A program made the translations under genes and the position numbers. This document shows positions 43,736-52,341 of a stretch of 64,000 nt of DNA, in pieces; position 1 is the first letter of the stretch; each line of letters starts with the position of its first letter. The notes below the pieces were generated by a model, which was not told the DNA's origin, ran no database searches, and saw nothing but the letters and a program-made list of their open reading frames with translations. Source of the stretch: RGIG995 sp045603745 (lineage in GTDB: Bacteria; Bacillota; Clostridia; Oscillospirales; UBA644); assembly GCA_045603745.1 (NCBI GenBank), contig JAZUMQ010000012.1:1-64000 (forward strand). Reading direction: 5' to 3'.

Positions 43736-43787
43736 AGTTACTCCTTACTAAAATTTTGATATAATAATCAAATTCCTTCTCTTTTTT

Positions 43788-43816
43788 ATTGTAACATATC
43801 CTTACGGATTTGTCAA
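43788..43816 (-). promoter_or_regulatory. Promoter of the surface-glycan cluster
   Basis: Minus strand TTGACA, 17-bp spacer, TACAAT, about 53 bp before the GT2 ATG. Confidence 0.82.
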
Positions 43817-43826
43817 GGATTGCAAG

Positions 43827-43852
43827 AAGCCCTCGGAAAATTCCGGGGGCTT
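43827..43852 (-). terminator. Hairpin downstream of the M20 peptidase gene
   Basis: AAGCCCTCGG / CCGGGGGCTT stem with a 6-nt loop and only a weak T-tract, directly before the glycan promoter. Confidence 0.55.
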
Positions 43853-43862
43853 TGGTGTTGTA

Positions 43863-45299
43863 TTAGCACTGTTTCATCAGGCGCAGATAAAATTCCACTG
43901 CGCGTTTTGCGGCGTCGAGGCGGATTCGCTCGTTGTTGCCGTGAATGGTGGAGCGCTCTTCCGCCGTCAGATCCATAGCGGAAAAACGGTACACTTTATC
44001 GGAAATTCTACCGTAGTGGCGGCTGTCGGAGCACTGAACCATCAGATAGGGAGCAACCAAGCACCCCGTCCAGGTTTCTGCTACGGCTTTTTCCACCTTT
44101 TTCCAGGCATCGCAATCGGTTTGGGAGATACGGCTGGGGTTCATGTGGCTTCCTACGGTGACGGTGACGTTTTCATCGTCGATAATTTTCTCTAACCGGG
44201 CTTTTGCCGATTCTACCGTATCCATGGGATTTAACCGCAGATTTGCCACCATGGTCGCTTGGGGAGGAATGACGTTGGGAGCGGTGCTTCCTTCCATTTG
44301 GGTGAAGGCGACGGTAGTGCGCAACAGAGCGTTGATTTCGCCCCCGGATTTTTTACCCAAAAGATCCAGAACCCACTTGAAAATACCGAAATTGGCAAAG
44401 ATGATTTTATACAAGAAGGTCGAGTGCCGACCCAATGTGTCAAACATTTCTGCCGCCGGTTTGGTGACGTGCATTGGGAAGGGGTTTGCTTCCAGTTTGC
44501 AGCAGGCTTTGGATAAAATCCCAACCGGAGTGTGAGGTTTGGGTGCCGATGCGTGTCCCCCTTGGGATTTGACGGTGAAAATGGCGTTCATCATGCCTTT
44601 TTCCGCGATTCCAACCACGCCGCAGGGCGCTTTGACGCCGGGGAAGACGTTTTCGACCACGCCGCCTCCTTCGTCTACCACCAACCCCAGATCGATCTTG
44701 CGTTCTTCAAACCAATCTACGATGTTGGAAGCCCCTTTTCCGTTGATTTCTTCCCCACCGGAAAAGGCGAAATAAATATCGTTTTCAGGGACGAATCCCT
44801 TGGAAATCAAGGTGTCTGCCGCAGACAGTACGGCGTTCATCGTTACTTTGGTGTCCAGCGTTCCTCTGCCCCACATCACGCCGTTTTCGATCTCAGCGCA
44901 GAAGGGATCTTTTTCCCATTGATCTTCGTTGACCGGAACGACGTCGTAGTGTGCCATCATTACCGAGGGGTGATCGTGGTTTTTTCCTTCCCAATGGAAC
45001 AAAAGTGCCCGATCGGGGAGCCGATCAAAGGAGCAGACTTTGAACACTTCCGGATATAATTCCGGTAAAAGTCCGATGAGTTTTTCAAATTCAGCATTGT
45101 CTTCCTTGGAAGAATCGTAATAAGAGACGGTTTTGCACCGCACCAGTTGTTGTAACGAGGCGATCGCCTTTTCTTCGTCAAAGTCCACCGGTTTCGCTTC
45201 GGTTACCGGAAAGGTCTTGGGGCGAAACATTGCCGCCCGAAGTAAAATGGCTGCAAGAAACAGGACGATCAGCCCTAAAATAATGTAAAGAACAAACAT
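43863..45299 (-). CDS. M20 family metallopeptidase with N-terminal membrane anchor
   Basis: 478 residues from ATG 45299, which follows TGGAG. An uncleaved helix at 3-24 anchors it. Dinuclear zinc site: MMAHYDVVPV, GRGTLDTKV and FSGGEEINGKG are the metal and catalytic blocks, followed by a dimerisation domain. This branch (CPS1/Gly-Xaa carboxypeptidase-like) hydrolyses small peptides or acylated amino acids. It ends the operon that begins with the broken DUF5058 gene, the usual partner of such peptidases. A double-hairpin repeat lies between it and the upstream gene. Confidence 0.9.
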   Translation of the reverse strand: MFVLYIILGLIVLFLAAILLRAAMFRPKTFPVTEAKPVDFDEEKAIASLQQLVRCKTVSYYDSSKEDNAEFEKLIGLLPELYPEVFKVCSFDRLPDRALLFHWEGKNHDHPSVMMAHYDVVPVNEDQWEKDPFCAEIENGVMWGRGTLDTKVTMNAVLSAADTLISKGFVPENDIYFAFSGGEEINGKGASNIVDWFEERKIDLGLVVDEGGGVVENVFPGVKAPCGVVGIAEKGMMNAIFTVKSQGGHASAPKPHTPVGILSKACCKLEANPFPMHVTKPAAEMFDTLGRHSTFLYKIIFANFGIFKWVLDLLGKKSGGEINALLRTTVAFTQMEGSTAPNVIPPQATMVANLRLNPMDTVESAKARLEKIIDDENVTVTVGSHMNPSRISQTDCDAWKKVEKAVAETWTGCLVAPYLMVQCSDSRHYGRISDKVYRFSAMDLTAEERSTIHGNNERIRLDAAKRAVEFYLRLMKQC

Positions 45300-45329
45300 A
45301 ATAAAATCTCCAGAATGAAAGATTCTTTC

Positions 45330-45401
45330 CGACGCAAGAATTGCGTCGAATATGGCTTTTTCTTTTGGTTCTTTTCTTTTTCTCCCGAAAAAGAAAAGAA
45401 C
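45330..45401 (-). repeat. Dispersed double-hairpin element, copy E
   Basis: On the minus strand: GTTCTTTTCTTTTTC / GAAAAAGAAAAGAAC perfect 15-bp inverted repeat (45368-45401), then CAAAAGAAAAAGCC, then CGACGCAA/TTGCGTCG (45330-45348). The first 30 bases match copy C almost exactly. Confidence 0.82.
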
Positions 45402-45405
45402 ACTC

Positions 45406-46071
45406 TTACAACAGATTTTTCTTATACATGATCCTGCTGACGATGAGAGTAAAGACCACGCTGACCGGAACCATAATCCCCACCGTACCGGCATTCAAAG
45501 CGGGAACGGCGATGAACAAAATCAGCATCAGGGTGACCGGAGCGATGGCAAGTTTCCAATTTCGGGAAACGAAGACCACACCCAGACCGCCAAACAGTGC
45601 GGGGATCATTTGATCGAAAGCGGGGGTAAGTACCGGAGATTCCAAAACCGGCGTCAGGGGAGTGATCAGAACTACGCCTAAAATGATGATCAACGTCGTA
45701 ACGATGGACGAAATGGCGATGGCGATGGTGGAAACCACTTCCCCTTCTTCGGAATTCGCCTTCACTTTTGCTTGTTCCAATGCGTTCAGGGCGCAGGGGA
45801 GTTTTAGGTTGGAGATGTTTCCGGTCACAAAGGACAGATACGACCCGCCCGCACCGAGCATGGGGATATAAGTAACCGTTTCAATCACGCCCACCGCCCA
45901 GTACATGGGAGCCGTTGCCAACAACCCTCTCCAAAGACCGTTCATATCGGGAAATGCTTTGAAAATAATGGCGATTGCGATGGGGAACGCCAGCAAAATT
46001 GCCATCATCGAAAGGTTCCAGATGGTACCCCAACGGTGGACTTGATCCATATAAGTCATTTGTTTCTTCAT
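45406..46071 (-). CDS. Membrane protein, partner of the DUF5058/M20 operon
   Basis: 221 residues with six or so hydrophobic helices and a charged loop (EQAKVKANSEEGE) in the middle. I do not recognise a named family, but a membrane protein of this type commonly stands between DUF5058 and an M20 peptidase in Clostridia. ATG 46071 has AGGAGG at 8 nt; a GTG three codons upstream abuts that site and is unlikely. Perhaps a transporter component for peptides handled by the peptidase; that is inference. Confidence 0.72.
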   Translation of the reverse strand: MKKQMTYMDQVHRWGTIWNLSMMAILLAFPIAIAIIFKAFPDMNGLWRGLLATAPMYWAVGVIETVTYIPMLGAGGSYLSFVTGNISNLKLPCALNALEQAKVKANSEEGEVVSTIAIAISSIVTTLIIILGVVLITPLTPVLESPVLTPAFDQMIPALFGGLGVVFVSRNWKLAIAPVTLMLILFIAVPALNAGTVGIMVPVSVVFTLIVSRIMYKKNLL

Positions 46072-46086
46072 TTCTTCCACCCTCCT

Positions 46087-46821
46087 TTAAGACAACCAAG
46101 CGGTGATGGGAATGGCACTTGCCATGCCGACGATTAAGGAAACCGGCAGCGCGTAATCGGAGATCCAATGGATCTTTTTGAATTTCCCCGCAAGAAGTCC
46201 GCAGACTGCCATTACAAGCGCAGAAACCACCATGACGCAAACCGGAATCAGTCCCTTGAAATTCCCGGTAAAAGCGGCAGAAACGTCACAAAATACGAAT
46301 CCTACAAAAGCGGCGATCATACCGATGAACATGGCAGATTGGAAAATGTCCGCCCACTTTTTATCCCGCTGTTCCAATTTTCCCATACCGCCCTGCAATT
46401 TTTTGCAGATGGCGGGAACCAGCCAAATTCCGACCATGATCGACAGTGTCATGACCAGGGCGATGGTGACGAATTGAGATGCGTTCGGTGTGACGCTTCC
46501 CTTCAATCCCATAGCAAGGGAGGTGTTTTCTGCGGCGATGGCTTCATAGGACAACGACCCCACCACGCTCAACCGTAACCAGGGAAGGGCAACGCCCAAT
46601 TTTTTGGAGAGGGCGATAACGCTGATGACGATGGCACCCGCCGGGGCGATGGTAAAAATCCCCGCCGTTGCGGCGATATTCCGCAGTTTTTTCTTATCCA
46701 TGCCGATGGCAACGCCCCGCTTCTAGGCCTTCACCAAGAAAAAGACCGATTGCCCCAAAACTGCCGCCACGATGATTGCCACCAAGACGAACAGAATCGG
46801 ATGATTTACGCTGAATTCCAT
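46087..46821 (-). pseudogene. DUF5058 family membrane protein, interrupted by one in-frame TAG
   Basis: From ATG 46821 (good AAAGGAG) the frame reads MEFSVNHPILFVLVAI, then GQSVFFLVKA, then TAG at 46723-46725, and goes on without frame change as KRGVAIGMDKKKLRNIA to the natural stop at 46087, 244 codons in all. Relatives have Trp at the stop position (KAW/RAW before KRG), so a single TGG to TAG change explains it. Residues after the stop contain the family core (LPWLRLSVVGSLSYEA). A shorter protein could still start at ATG 46701 but would lack the first helix. Nonsense mutation, sequencing error and readthrough are all possible. Confidence 0.85.
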
Positions 46822-46889
46822 TAAAAAAACTCCTTTCGGACGCAATATGATACAGTTTAAATTGACGAATGATCGTCCAAACAACACGG

Positions 46890-47882
46890 TTAGCAAAGGG
46901 AATCCACAATCCGTTTTGCCAAATGAATTTTTGTAGGGGGATGAATGTTATCGGTTTGACTGACGTCTTTTGAAATCACGGTTTTGACGCTTGGGATTTC
47001 AAATTGAACGTCGTATTGGGCTTTCTGTATATTGCTCCAGCCCTCGCTTAACCGGGGTGTGTAGTCAGCGATCTGAACGATGGAGAAGGGTAGGTTCGGA
47101 TCTCGGAAAGCGGTTCTCCAGGATTCGATGAGGGCGACAAGTTCTTTTTTATAATAGCGGGATTCCACAGGGTGCCAATTGCTTTCTCCCTGATACCACA
47201 CTACGGCAGAAAGGGAAAAAGGGAAGACCTTTGCCAACGATTCCCGATACAAAATTCCTTCCCAATTCCACGAATCGTATTTCGGGTTGGTGTAATCGGC
47301 GCACTTTTCCTCGGGTAAAAGGGAAATTCCCAAGGATTCCGTCGTTCCTTCCGGGAGCCATGTCTCAATGATGGACGCCCCTTGATAACATCCGATCAAC
47401 CCTACGGCAATTCCCTTTTGAGCAAAAAATTGCCCCACGTGATACGCCAAGGCAGACCATTGAACGGCGTTTTCTTTGGTGCATACCACCCAGCCGTCTT
47501 TTGGGGTGAATGGTTCTCCCTCAATCACGCAAGGAGCAACGAAGAGTCGTATTTTGTCATTTCCGCAAATCTGTTCGGCGGGATAATCCGAGTCCCGAAG
47601 TTTAAACTGCATATTTGATTGCCCCGACATGAGAAACACTTCTCCCACAAAAATATCGTCAAAAAGAATTTCTTCTCCGTCAAGCCGGACGGAAAGGGTG
47701 TAAGGGCCGCCGTATTCCATTGGAGGAAATTCGATTTCCCAACGGTCGGTTTCGCTATGAACGGTACAGACGTTCCCGGAAAAGGAAAGCTCAATTTCTC
47801 CCCGACCAGAACCGTAAATACGGATGGGCTTGTGGGCGGCAAAGACCATGTGAGATGTGAAAATCGGATCAATTGTTGCCAT
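46890..47882 (-). CDS. Sialate O-acetylesterase-like (SGNH hydrolase)
   Basis: 331 residues. FLMSGQSNMQF holds the nucleophile Ser, and VVWYQGESNWHPV and the terminal DNIHPPTKIHLAKR hold the remaining SGNH/triad residues, including the D-x-x-H near the C-terminus. The family removes O-acetyl groups from sialic acids and plant or mucin glycans. There is no signal peptide, so it is intracellular. ATG 47882 follows AAAGGAG with a promoter at 47919. It is the last host gene before mobile DNA. Confidence 0.9.
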   Translation of the reverse strand: MATIDPIFTSHMVFAAHKPIRIYGSGRGEIELSFSGNVCTVHSETDRWEIEFPPMEYGGPYTLSVRLDGEEILFDDIFVGEVFLMSGQSNMQFKLRDSDYPAEQICGNDKIRLFVAPCVIEGEPFTPKDGWVVCTKENAVQWSALAYHVGQFFAQKGIAVGLIGCYQGASIIETWLPEGTTESLGISLLPEEKCADYTNPKYDSWNWEGILYRESLAKVFPFSLSAVVWYQGESNWHPVESRYYKKELVALIESWRTAFRDPNLPFSIVQIADYTPRLSEGWSNIQKAQYDVQFEIPSVKTVISKDVSQTDNIHPPTKIHLAKRIVDSLC

Positions 47883-47918
47883 AAGTACTCCTTTATGCAA
47901 AATGTACCTTTATTCTAT

Positions 47919-47947
47919 ATCATACCATATTTCCCCAAGAAATGCAA
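47919..47947 (-). promoter_or_regulatory. Promoter of the sialate O-acetylesterase gene
   Basis: Minus strand TTGCAT, 17-bp spacer, TATGAT, 37 bp before the ATG. Confidence 0.65.
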
Positions 47948-47949
47948 GG

Positions 47950-48185
47950 GCAAAACCGAAAACTTTTTATAAAGGAAGAAAAAACAAGGATACCCATCTA
48001 TGTGAGTAGGAGATTACGGTCGTCTCCCTCGCTGCGGCTCGGGCGGGGTTCGGATCTGAGAGATACGCTTGCGGTTCCCCAAAAAATCGGCGCATCCGTT
48101 GGTGCTTGATTTTTTTGACCGCTACGTCACGATCCCCTTGCTTTAACCGCCCCCGGCGGCGCTTCGGTGATCGTGCTCCGGACTG
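47950..48185. other. GC-rich non-coding junction between host and mobile region
   Basis: No convincing gene in either strand. The stretch 48020-48185 is GC-rich and out of character with the AT-rich recombinase gene to the right. GGAGATTACGG at 48009-48019 is repeated at the tRNA-like attachment site 56947-56957. It probably contains the left end of the inserted region. Confidence 0.5.
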
Positions 48186-49766
48186 TCATTCAACCCCGAA
48201 CCCTTCGACTCCCTCCATCTCTTCGATCAGATAAGAATAAGACCTGTCCAAAAGGACAGGTCTTATTCTTATTGGTGGACCATCACCAGCCAAAAACAAA
48301 TTTTTTATTTCACCGTCCTTTTCCTCCAGCTCACTTAGTAATCTGTCGTTTATCTCTACTGTATCGTCTCCCGAATGAAAAGCAATTGTTATCCTATCAT
48401 CGTATAAATAAATCTTGTTGACAAAAATCTTAATTAGCATTTTCTTATACTTTTCATCGGTCATACTGCCCTTTTTGAGAGCCATTAGGAAGAACTTAAT
48501 TTTCGGTTCAGTAAGCGAGGGGAACGGCATTGTTTCTTTTGAAATTTCTTCTCTAATGTTCTCTTGTTCGGCTTCTAACTGTGCAATTCTTTCGTAAATA
48601 TTTTCTCTCAATCTTGGCATATCGGTTTCCAACACGGCATTAAGTGCATTATCTCTTTTACGCTCACTTTCTGCCAACCGTTTCTGCAAGTATCTCAAAT
48701 TAGATGTATCTCTCTCCGCTTGGCAAATTGCTGAGACCTCTTTCGATATTTTTTCAATGTTAGGGGCAGACAACAACTTTCTGCATTGAGCCAAAACGAG
48801 ATTTTCTATATAGTTTTTCTTGACCATATCTTTTTCACATCGCTTGGCTTTTCTGCCGTTACAAATGTAATAGTTATATACTGTGCCTTGCTTTCCTGTG
48901 GCAGAAAATCCTGTCATCATCTCTTTACAGCGACCGCAGAATAACTTTGTTGTCAAAAGATACTCGACCTTTGCTCTTGCTCTGGCAGGGGCTTTCTTGT
49001 TCTTTGCCATTATTTCAGCAACCTTGTTAAACAGTTCATCGGAAATAATGCGTGGCATACCACCGGGAATTTCCTTGCCTTTGTATGTATATACACCGAT
49101 ATATCTTTTGTTCTTCAACATTGTGTGAAGCGAGTTCTTATTAAAGGCAACACCCCTTGAAGTCTTATATCCCAAAGAGTTCAAATGCCTTGTTATCTCT
49201 GTTACGGTTTTACCATTGGCATACATTTCAAAGACAGTTTCTACAATAGGGGCAGTATTGGGGTCAACCTCAAATTGCCTAAACTGATTGACTTTGAAGC
49301 CAAGTGCAATGTTACCGCCTGTGCATAGACATTGCTCACCGTTCTTGTCCATTCCTTTTTTGATCTTTTGGCTCAACTCTAAGGAATAGAATTCATCTAT
49401 TGCTTCAAATATACTTTCAACAATAACACCCGAAGGACCGTCCTCTACATATTGGTTAACAGATAATACTCGGATGCCCCTCTGTTTAAGCATTCCTTTA
49501 TAAATTACACTTTTTTCTTTGTTTCTAAAAAATCTACTGAATTGATAGACAACAATGCGTTCATATAATCCTGTTGAACTATCCTCAATCATTCTTTGAA
49601 AATTAGGTCTGTTATCATCTGTACCTGTCAATGCTCTATCAACATATTCTTTAACAATGGTAAGTCCGTTCTGTTCGCAGTATTTACGACAGTCCTGTAA
49701 TTGAATATCTATACTGACATCTCGTTGTGCTGTTGAACTATATCTTGCATATATAACTGCGTTCAT
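48186..49766 (-). CDS. Large serine recombinase
   Basis: 526 residues. An N-terminal resolvase domain (NAVIYARYSS with the catalytic Ser, QLQDCRKYCEQNGL), a recombinase domain (GFKVNQFRQFEVD, NPLR-type region SRGVAFNKNSLHTMLKNKRYIGVYTYKG), and a zinc-ribbon (LFCGRCKEMMTG ... YYICNGRKAKRCEKD), then a coiled coil. It should integrate and excise an element. The last 30 or so residues are encoded by a perfect hairpin (48231-48272) and GC-rich flank, so the natural end may have been replaced at a junction. ATG 49766 overlaps the PTP-like gene by 4 bp. Confidence 0.93.
   Translation of the reverse strand: MNAVIYARYSSTAQRDVSIDIQLQDCRKYCEQNGLTIVKEYVDRALTGTDDNRPNFQRMIEDSSTGLYERIVVYQFSRFFRNKEKSVIYKGMLKQRGIRVLSVNQYVEDGPSGVIVESIFEAIDEFYSLELSQKIKKGMDKNGEQCLCTGGNIALGFKVNQFRQFEVDPNTAPIVETVFEMYANGKTVTEITRHLNSLGYKTSRGVAFNKNSLHTMLKNKRYIGVYTYKGKEIPGGMPRIISDELFNKVAEIMAKNKKAPARARAKVEYLLTTKLFCGRCKEMMTGFSATGKQGTVYNYYICNGRKAKRCEKDMVKKNYIENLVLAQCRKLLSAPNIEKISKEVSAICQAERDTSNLRYLQKRLAESERKRDNALNAVLETDMPRLRENIYERIAQLEAEQENIREEISKETMPFPSLTEPKIKFFLMALKKGSMTDEKYKKMLIKIFVNKIYLYDDRITIAFHSGDDTVEINDRLLSELEEKDGEIKNLFLAGDGPPIRIRPVLLDRSYSYLIEEMEGVEGFGVE
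48231..48272. repeat. Perfect 19-bp hairpin inside the 3' end of the recombinase gene
   Basis: ATAAGAATAAGACCTGTCC and its exact complement with an AAAA/TTTT loop. It looks like a terminator or processed stem but lies within the reading frame, 45 bp before its stop. Confidence 0.8.
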
Positions 49767-50227
49767 TTTTTACTCCTTTTTGTTGTTTCTTCAAGCGCTT
49801 TTCTTACTTTGTTAAAAACCAACTGATTGGGATAGTATCTGTAATCGGCAAATACCGATATACCGTCATTATAGTAATACTGTAATATTGCGGCGGCACA
49901 GGCGGCACTACGGCTCTGTCCGTATTCGCATTGGCAGATAATATCCAAGCCGTCTTTGTGTACTTGTTTGATATACTCAGCAAGGCTGTTGACCTCGGGG
50001 AAATATGTATCAAAGGTCAAGCCGTAATCTTCGAGTATTTCTATATCAATATCATAAATCGGGATAGTAAATACTCTTTCTGCTTTGCCCTTATAATCAA
50101 CGGGCTTGAAAACTTCGCCTGTTCTTTTCGAGGGCGGGTCGTAAAAACTGATAACGGCTGTGTTTTTTGGGAAAGCACCCTGTAACAGTTCTTCAATGGC
50201 TTTTCGGGAATAAATCTGTACTTTCAT
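49763..50227 (-). CDS. PTP/dual-specificity phosphatase-like protein
   Basis: 154 residues. ICQCEYGQSRSAACAA contains the C-x5-R P-loop (CEYGQSR) of protein tyrosine phosphatases, in a short domain with an Asp (YDID) upstream that could be the general acid. It lies between two serine recombinases, 4 bp from one and overlapping the other by 4 bp, so it belongs to the recombination module. A role in signalling or in controlling excision is possible; none is demonstrated from sequence. Confidence 0.8.
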   Translation of the reverse strand: MKVQIYSRKAIEELLQGAFPKNTAVISFYDPPSKRTGEVFKPVDYKGKAERVFTIPIYDIDIEILEDYGLTFDTYFPEVNSLAEYIKQVHKDGLDIICQCEYGQSRSAACAAAILQYYYNDGISVFADYRYYPNQLVFNKVRKALEETTKRSKK

Positions 50228-50231
50228 TTTC

Positions 50232-50822
50232 TTACTGCTCCTCTATGATACTTAAATATTTGTAAACCGTAGGATAGGACAACTCACAAAGTCGGGATAG
50301 GTCTTTCTTTGATATTTGCCCTTGCTGATATTTCGGGTAATGCTTATAAAAGACACTCGGTATATCATCGGCGGTAACGGTAGGTCTGCCTATCTTTTTG
50401 CCCTTCGCCTTTGCATTTTCCATACCGCTTTTGACACGCTGACTTGTGATATTCCTTTCTATCTCGCTGAATACTCCCATCATTTTGAGCATTCCCTCTG
50501 TCATAGGGTCAAGTGCTTTACTGCAATCTACAACAAAGTTACCGAGTATCAATTTTAGGTGTCTTTCTTTGGCAAGTTCGATTATCTCACAAAGTTGCTT
50601 TGTGCTTCGGGTAATTCTGCTGACCTCAGTTGCTATAATCGTGTCCTGTGGCTGTACTGCACTTAGTAACTTGTTCAGCTCGGCTCGGTCTTCCTTTGCA
50701 CCGCTTTCATATTCGAGATAAATCGTTGTGTCGGTTGCACCTTGCTGTTTCAGTTCCCGTATCTGTCTGTTAATGTCCTGCAATTTCTCATTGGTGGAAC
50801 ACCTTGCATATCCGTAAATCAT
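50232..50822 (-). CDS. Small serine recombinase (resolvase/invertase)
   Basis: 196 residues. MIYGYARCSTNEKLQDINRQ with the catalytic Ser9, SGAKEDRAELNKLL, TEVSRITRSTKQLCEI and the E-helix GMLKMMGVFSEIERN are the resolvase blocks; a C-terminal HTH follows (KKDLSRLCELSYPTVYKYL). It could resolve cointegrates or act with the large recombinase. ATG 50822 was chosen over an upstream start because the resolvase fold begins there. Confidence 0.93.
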   Translation of the reverse strand: MIYGYARCSTNEKLQDINRQIRELKQQGATDTTIYLEYESGAKEDRAELNKLLSAVQPQDTIIATEVSRITRSTKQLCEIIELAKERHLKLILGNFVVDCSKALDPMTEGMLKMMGVFSEIERNITSQRVKSGMENAKAKGKKIGRPTVTADDIPSVFYKHYPKYQQGQISKKDLSRLCELSYPTVYKYLSIIEEQ

Positions 50823-50994
50823 ATCCGCACCTTTTCCTTTCTTTTTTGCAGATTTCTCCTGCCTACTATATATAACTATCCTTACACACATATTATAAGA
50901 CAAAAAATGAGAAAATCCAAATTCGTTAATAGTTTCGTAACATTTTGGGGTGTGGCTATAAACGAAACGGTGTATTAAGTATCATTTATAGAAA

Positions 50995-51024
50995 ACAGCC
51001 GTAATCAATGCTGACTACGGCTGT
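50995..51024. terminator. Bidirectional hairpin terminator
   Basis: ACAGCCGTA / TACGGCTGT stem between the lipoprotein module and the resolvase gene, with AT-rich flanks on both sides. The rest of 50823-51096 shows no gene. Confidence 0.7.
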
Positions 51025-51096
51025 TCTTATACGGTATAAAATTATAAACGGAAAGAGATGTTTGCTTTTATAGGGGAAAACACTATTTGTCTTTCC

Positions 51097-52341
51097 TTAT
51101 GCAATGATATTTGGATATATGATTATTTCGTGTATATTTTCATTCATCCAATCCCGCCTAAATTTGATGTTTATATTTTGCTTTTTCTTCAAATATGTAT
51201 CGTTATCGCCGTATCCACCACTAACGATTGTTACATAAGCAGTTGTATTGCCGAGGTAGTAATCATTTTTATCGTAGCCTTCCGCTTCTATATGTGCACC
51301 ATCTCCGTCTGACACTTTTGTTTCGGCTGTTATAACCCAAGCATCGTAATGTGTACGCCCTTCTTCATCGGGTTCGGATTTCAAAGAAAACGAAAGGAAT
51401 TCAAATGTACCCTCAACTACTGTGTTTGAATAATCGTGTTTTTCATATCGGTCATACCAACAGAAAGTTAGTCCGTTAACTGTCTTTGAATGTTTAGTTC
51501 CACAGCCGTAAATATTCCCCGAAATTAGTATACCATTAAGTTTGGGCTTTTCTGTTTCAGTAGGCTTTGATGTAGTTCCGCTATCATCTGGCTTAGTGGT
51601 ATCGGGTTCAGAGGTATCGGGCTTTGTAGTTGTCGTATCTTCTGTGTTATTAGCGGTATCGGTAATAGCATCTAAACGAACCCAACCGCCCGACTCCAAT
51701 CTTGCCCAAGTATGATAATTCACATAGTATAAAACCTCTCGTTCTTCTACTACGGTTATCGTTCTGTGGTCTGTGATGTCATAGAGCCAATAAGTTGAAC
51801 TCATTTTAGGCTGACTATAAACCGAAAGGCAGTTATTTTGTACTTTGATTTTATATGACTTGAAAGGGGTATCCGTTTCGGGTATTTGCGTGTTTCCCGA
51901 TGTTTCGGGAACTGTTGTGCTTGGATCTGTTGTTGTCGGATAATCGTTCCAATCCTCGCCAATATATTCGTCATTTATATAATTCAAGATAATCCAACCG
52001 TCATAGCCTTTCAACTTAGCCCAACGAAGCGGAACACCGCCAAAACTATGTGAGGTTTCATCAACAACAATATATGCACCCTTTTCAAGTATTCCTACCG
52101 TTTCCGCTTCATAATTCGGCTCTTTGTAAAGATACAATAAATCGGCGGTAATGTTAATAGCGTATTCTTCAAATGGCTCGGTGCTGTCGGCTGATGTTCC
52201 GAGGGCACTTTCTTCAGTGCTTGTATCAGTTGTGCCTGTTGTTTCTTTGTCTGTGTCGCTGTCCTGTGAATTGCTTTGACAGCCACAGAACATAGACAAC
52301 AGTATTGACAATAAAAGTAATGCTGATACTATTCTTTTCAT
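51097..52341 (-). CDS. Secreted lipoprotein with two SH3-like domains
   Basis: 414 residues. Signal peptide with a Cys at residue 21 (FCGC, an atypical lipobox). Thr/Ser/Glu-rich linkers separate two bacterial SH3-like modules: the first around LLYLYKEPNYEAETVGILEKG ... GVPLRWAKLKGYDGWIIL, the second around CLSVYSQPKMSS ... HTWARLESGGWVRLD. A C-terminal beta domain of about 140 residues has two Cys and is unrecognised. Probably attached to the membrane with the SH3 modules in the wall. It overlaps the upstream glycosylase-like gene by 4 bp. Confidence 0.75.
   Translation of the reverse strand: MKRIVSALLLLSILLSMFCGCQSNSQDSDTDKETTGTTDTSTEESALGTSADSTEPFEEYAINITADLLYLYKEPNYEAETVGILEKGAYIVVDETSHSFGGVPLRWAKLKGYDGWIILNYINDEYIGEDWNDYPTTTDPSTTVPETSGNTQIPETDTPFKSYKIKVQNNCLSVYSQPKMSSTYWLYDITDHRTITVVEEREVLYYVNYHTWARLESGGWVRLDAITDTANNTEDTTTTKPDTSEPDTTKPDDSGTTSKPTETEKPKLNGILISGNIYGCGTKHSKTVNGLTFCWYDRYEKHDYSNTVVEGTFEFLSFSLKSEPDEEGRTHYDAWVITAETKVSDGDGAHIEAEGYDKNDYYLGNTTAYVTIVSGGYGDNDTYLKKKQNINIKFRRDWMNENIHEIIIYPNIIA

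Noticed and set aside
46087..46821. Reassignment of TAG to a sense codon
   Set aside because: TAG is used as the normal stop of the HD-domain gene (16102) and of the flippase (40106), so general recoding is unlikely.
48000..48180. Complete tRNA gene at the left junction
   Set aside because: A short acceptor-like string is present, but no cloverleaf can be drawn from the flanking sequence.
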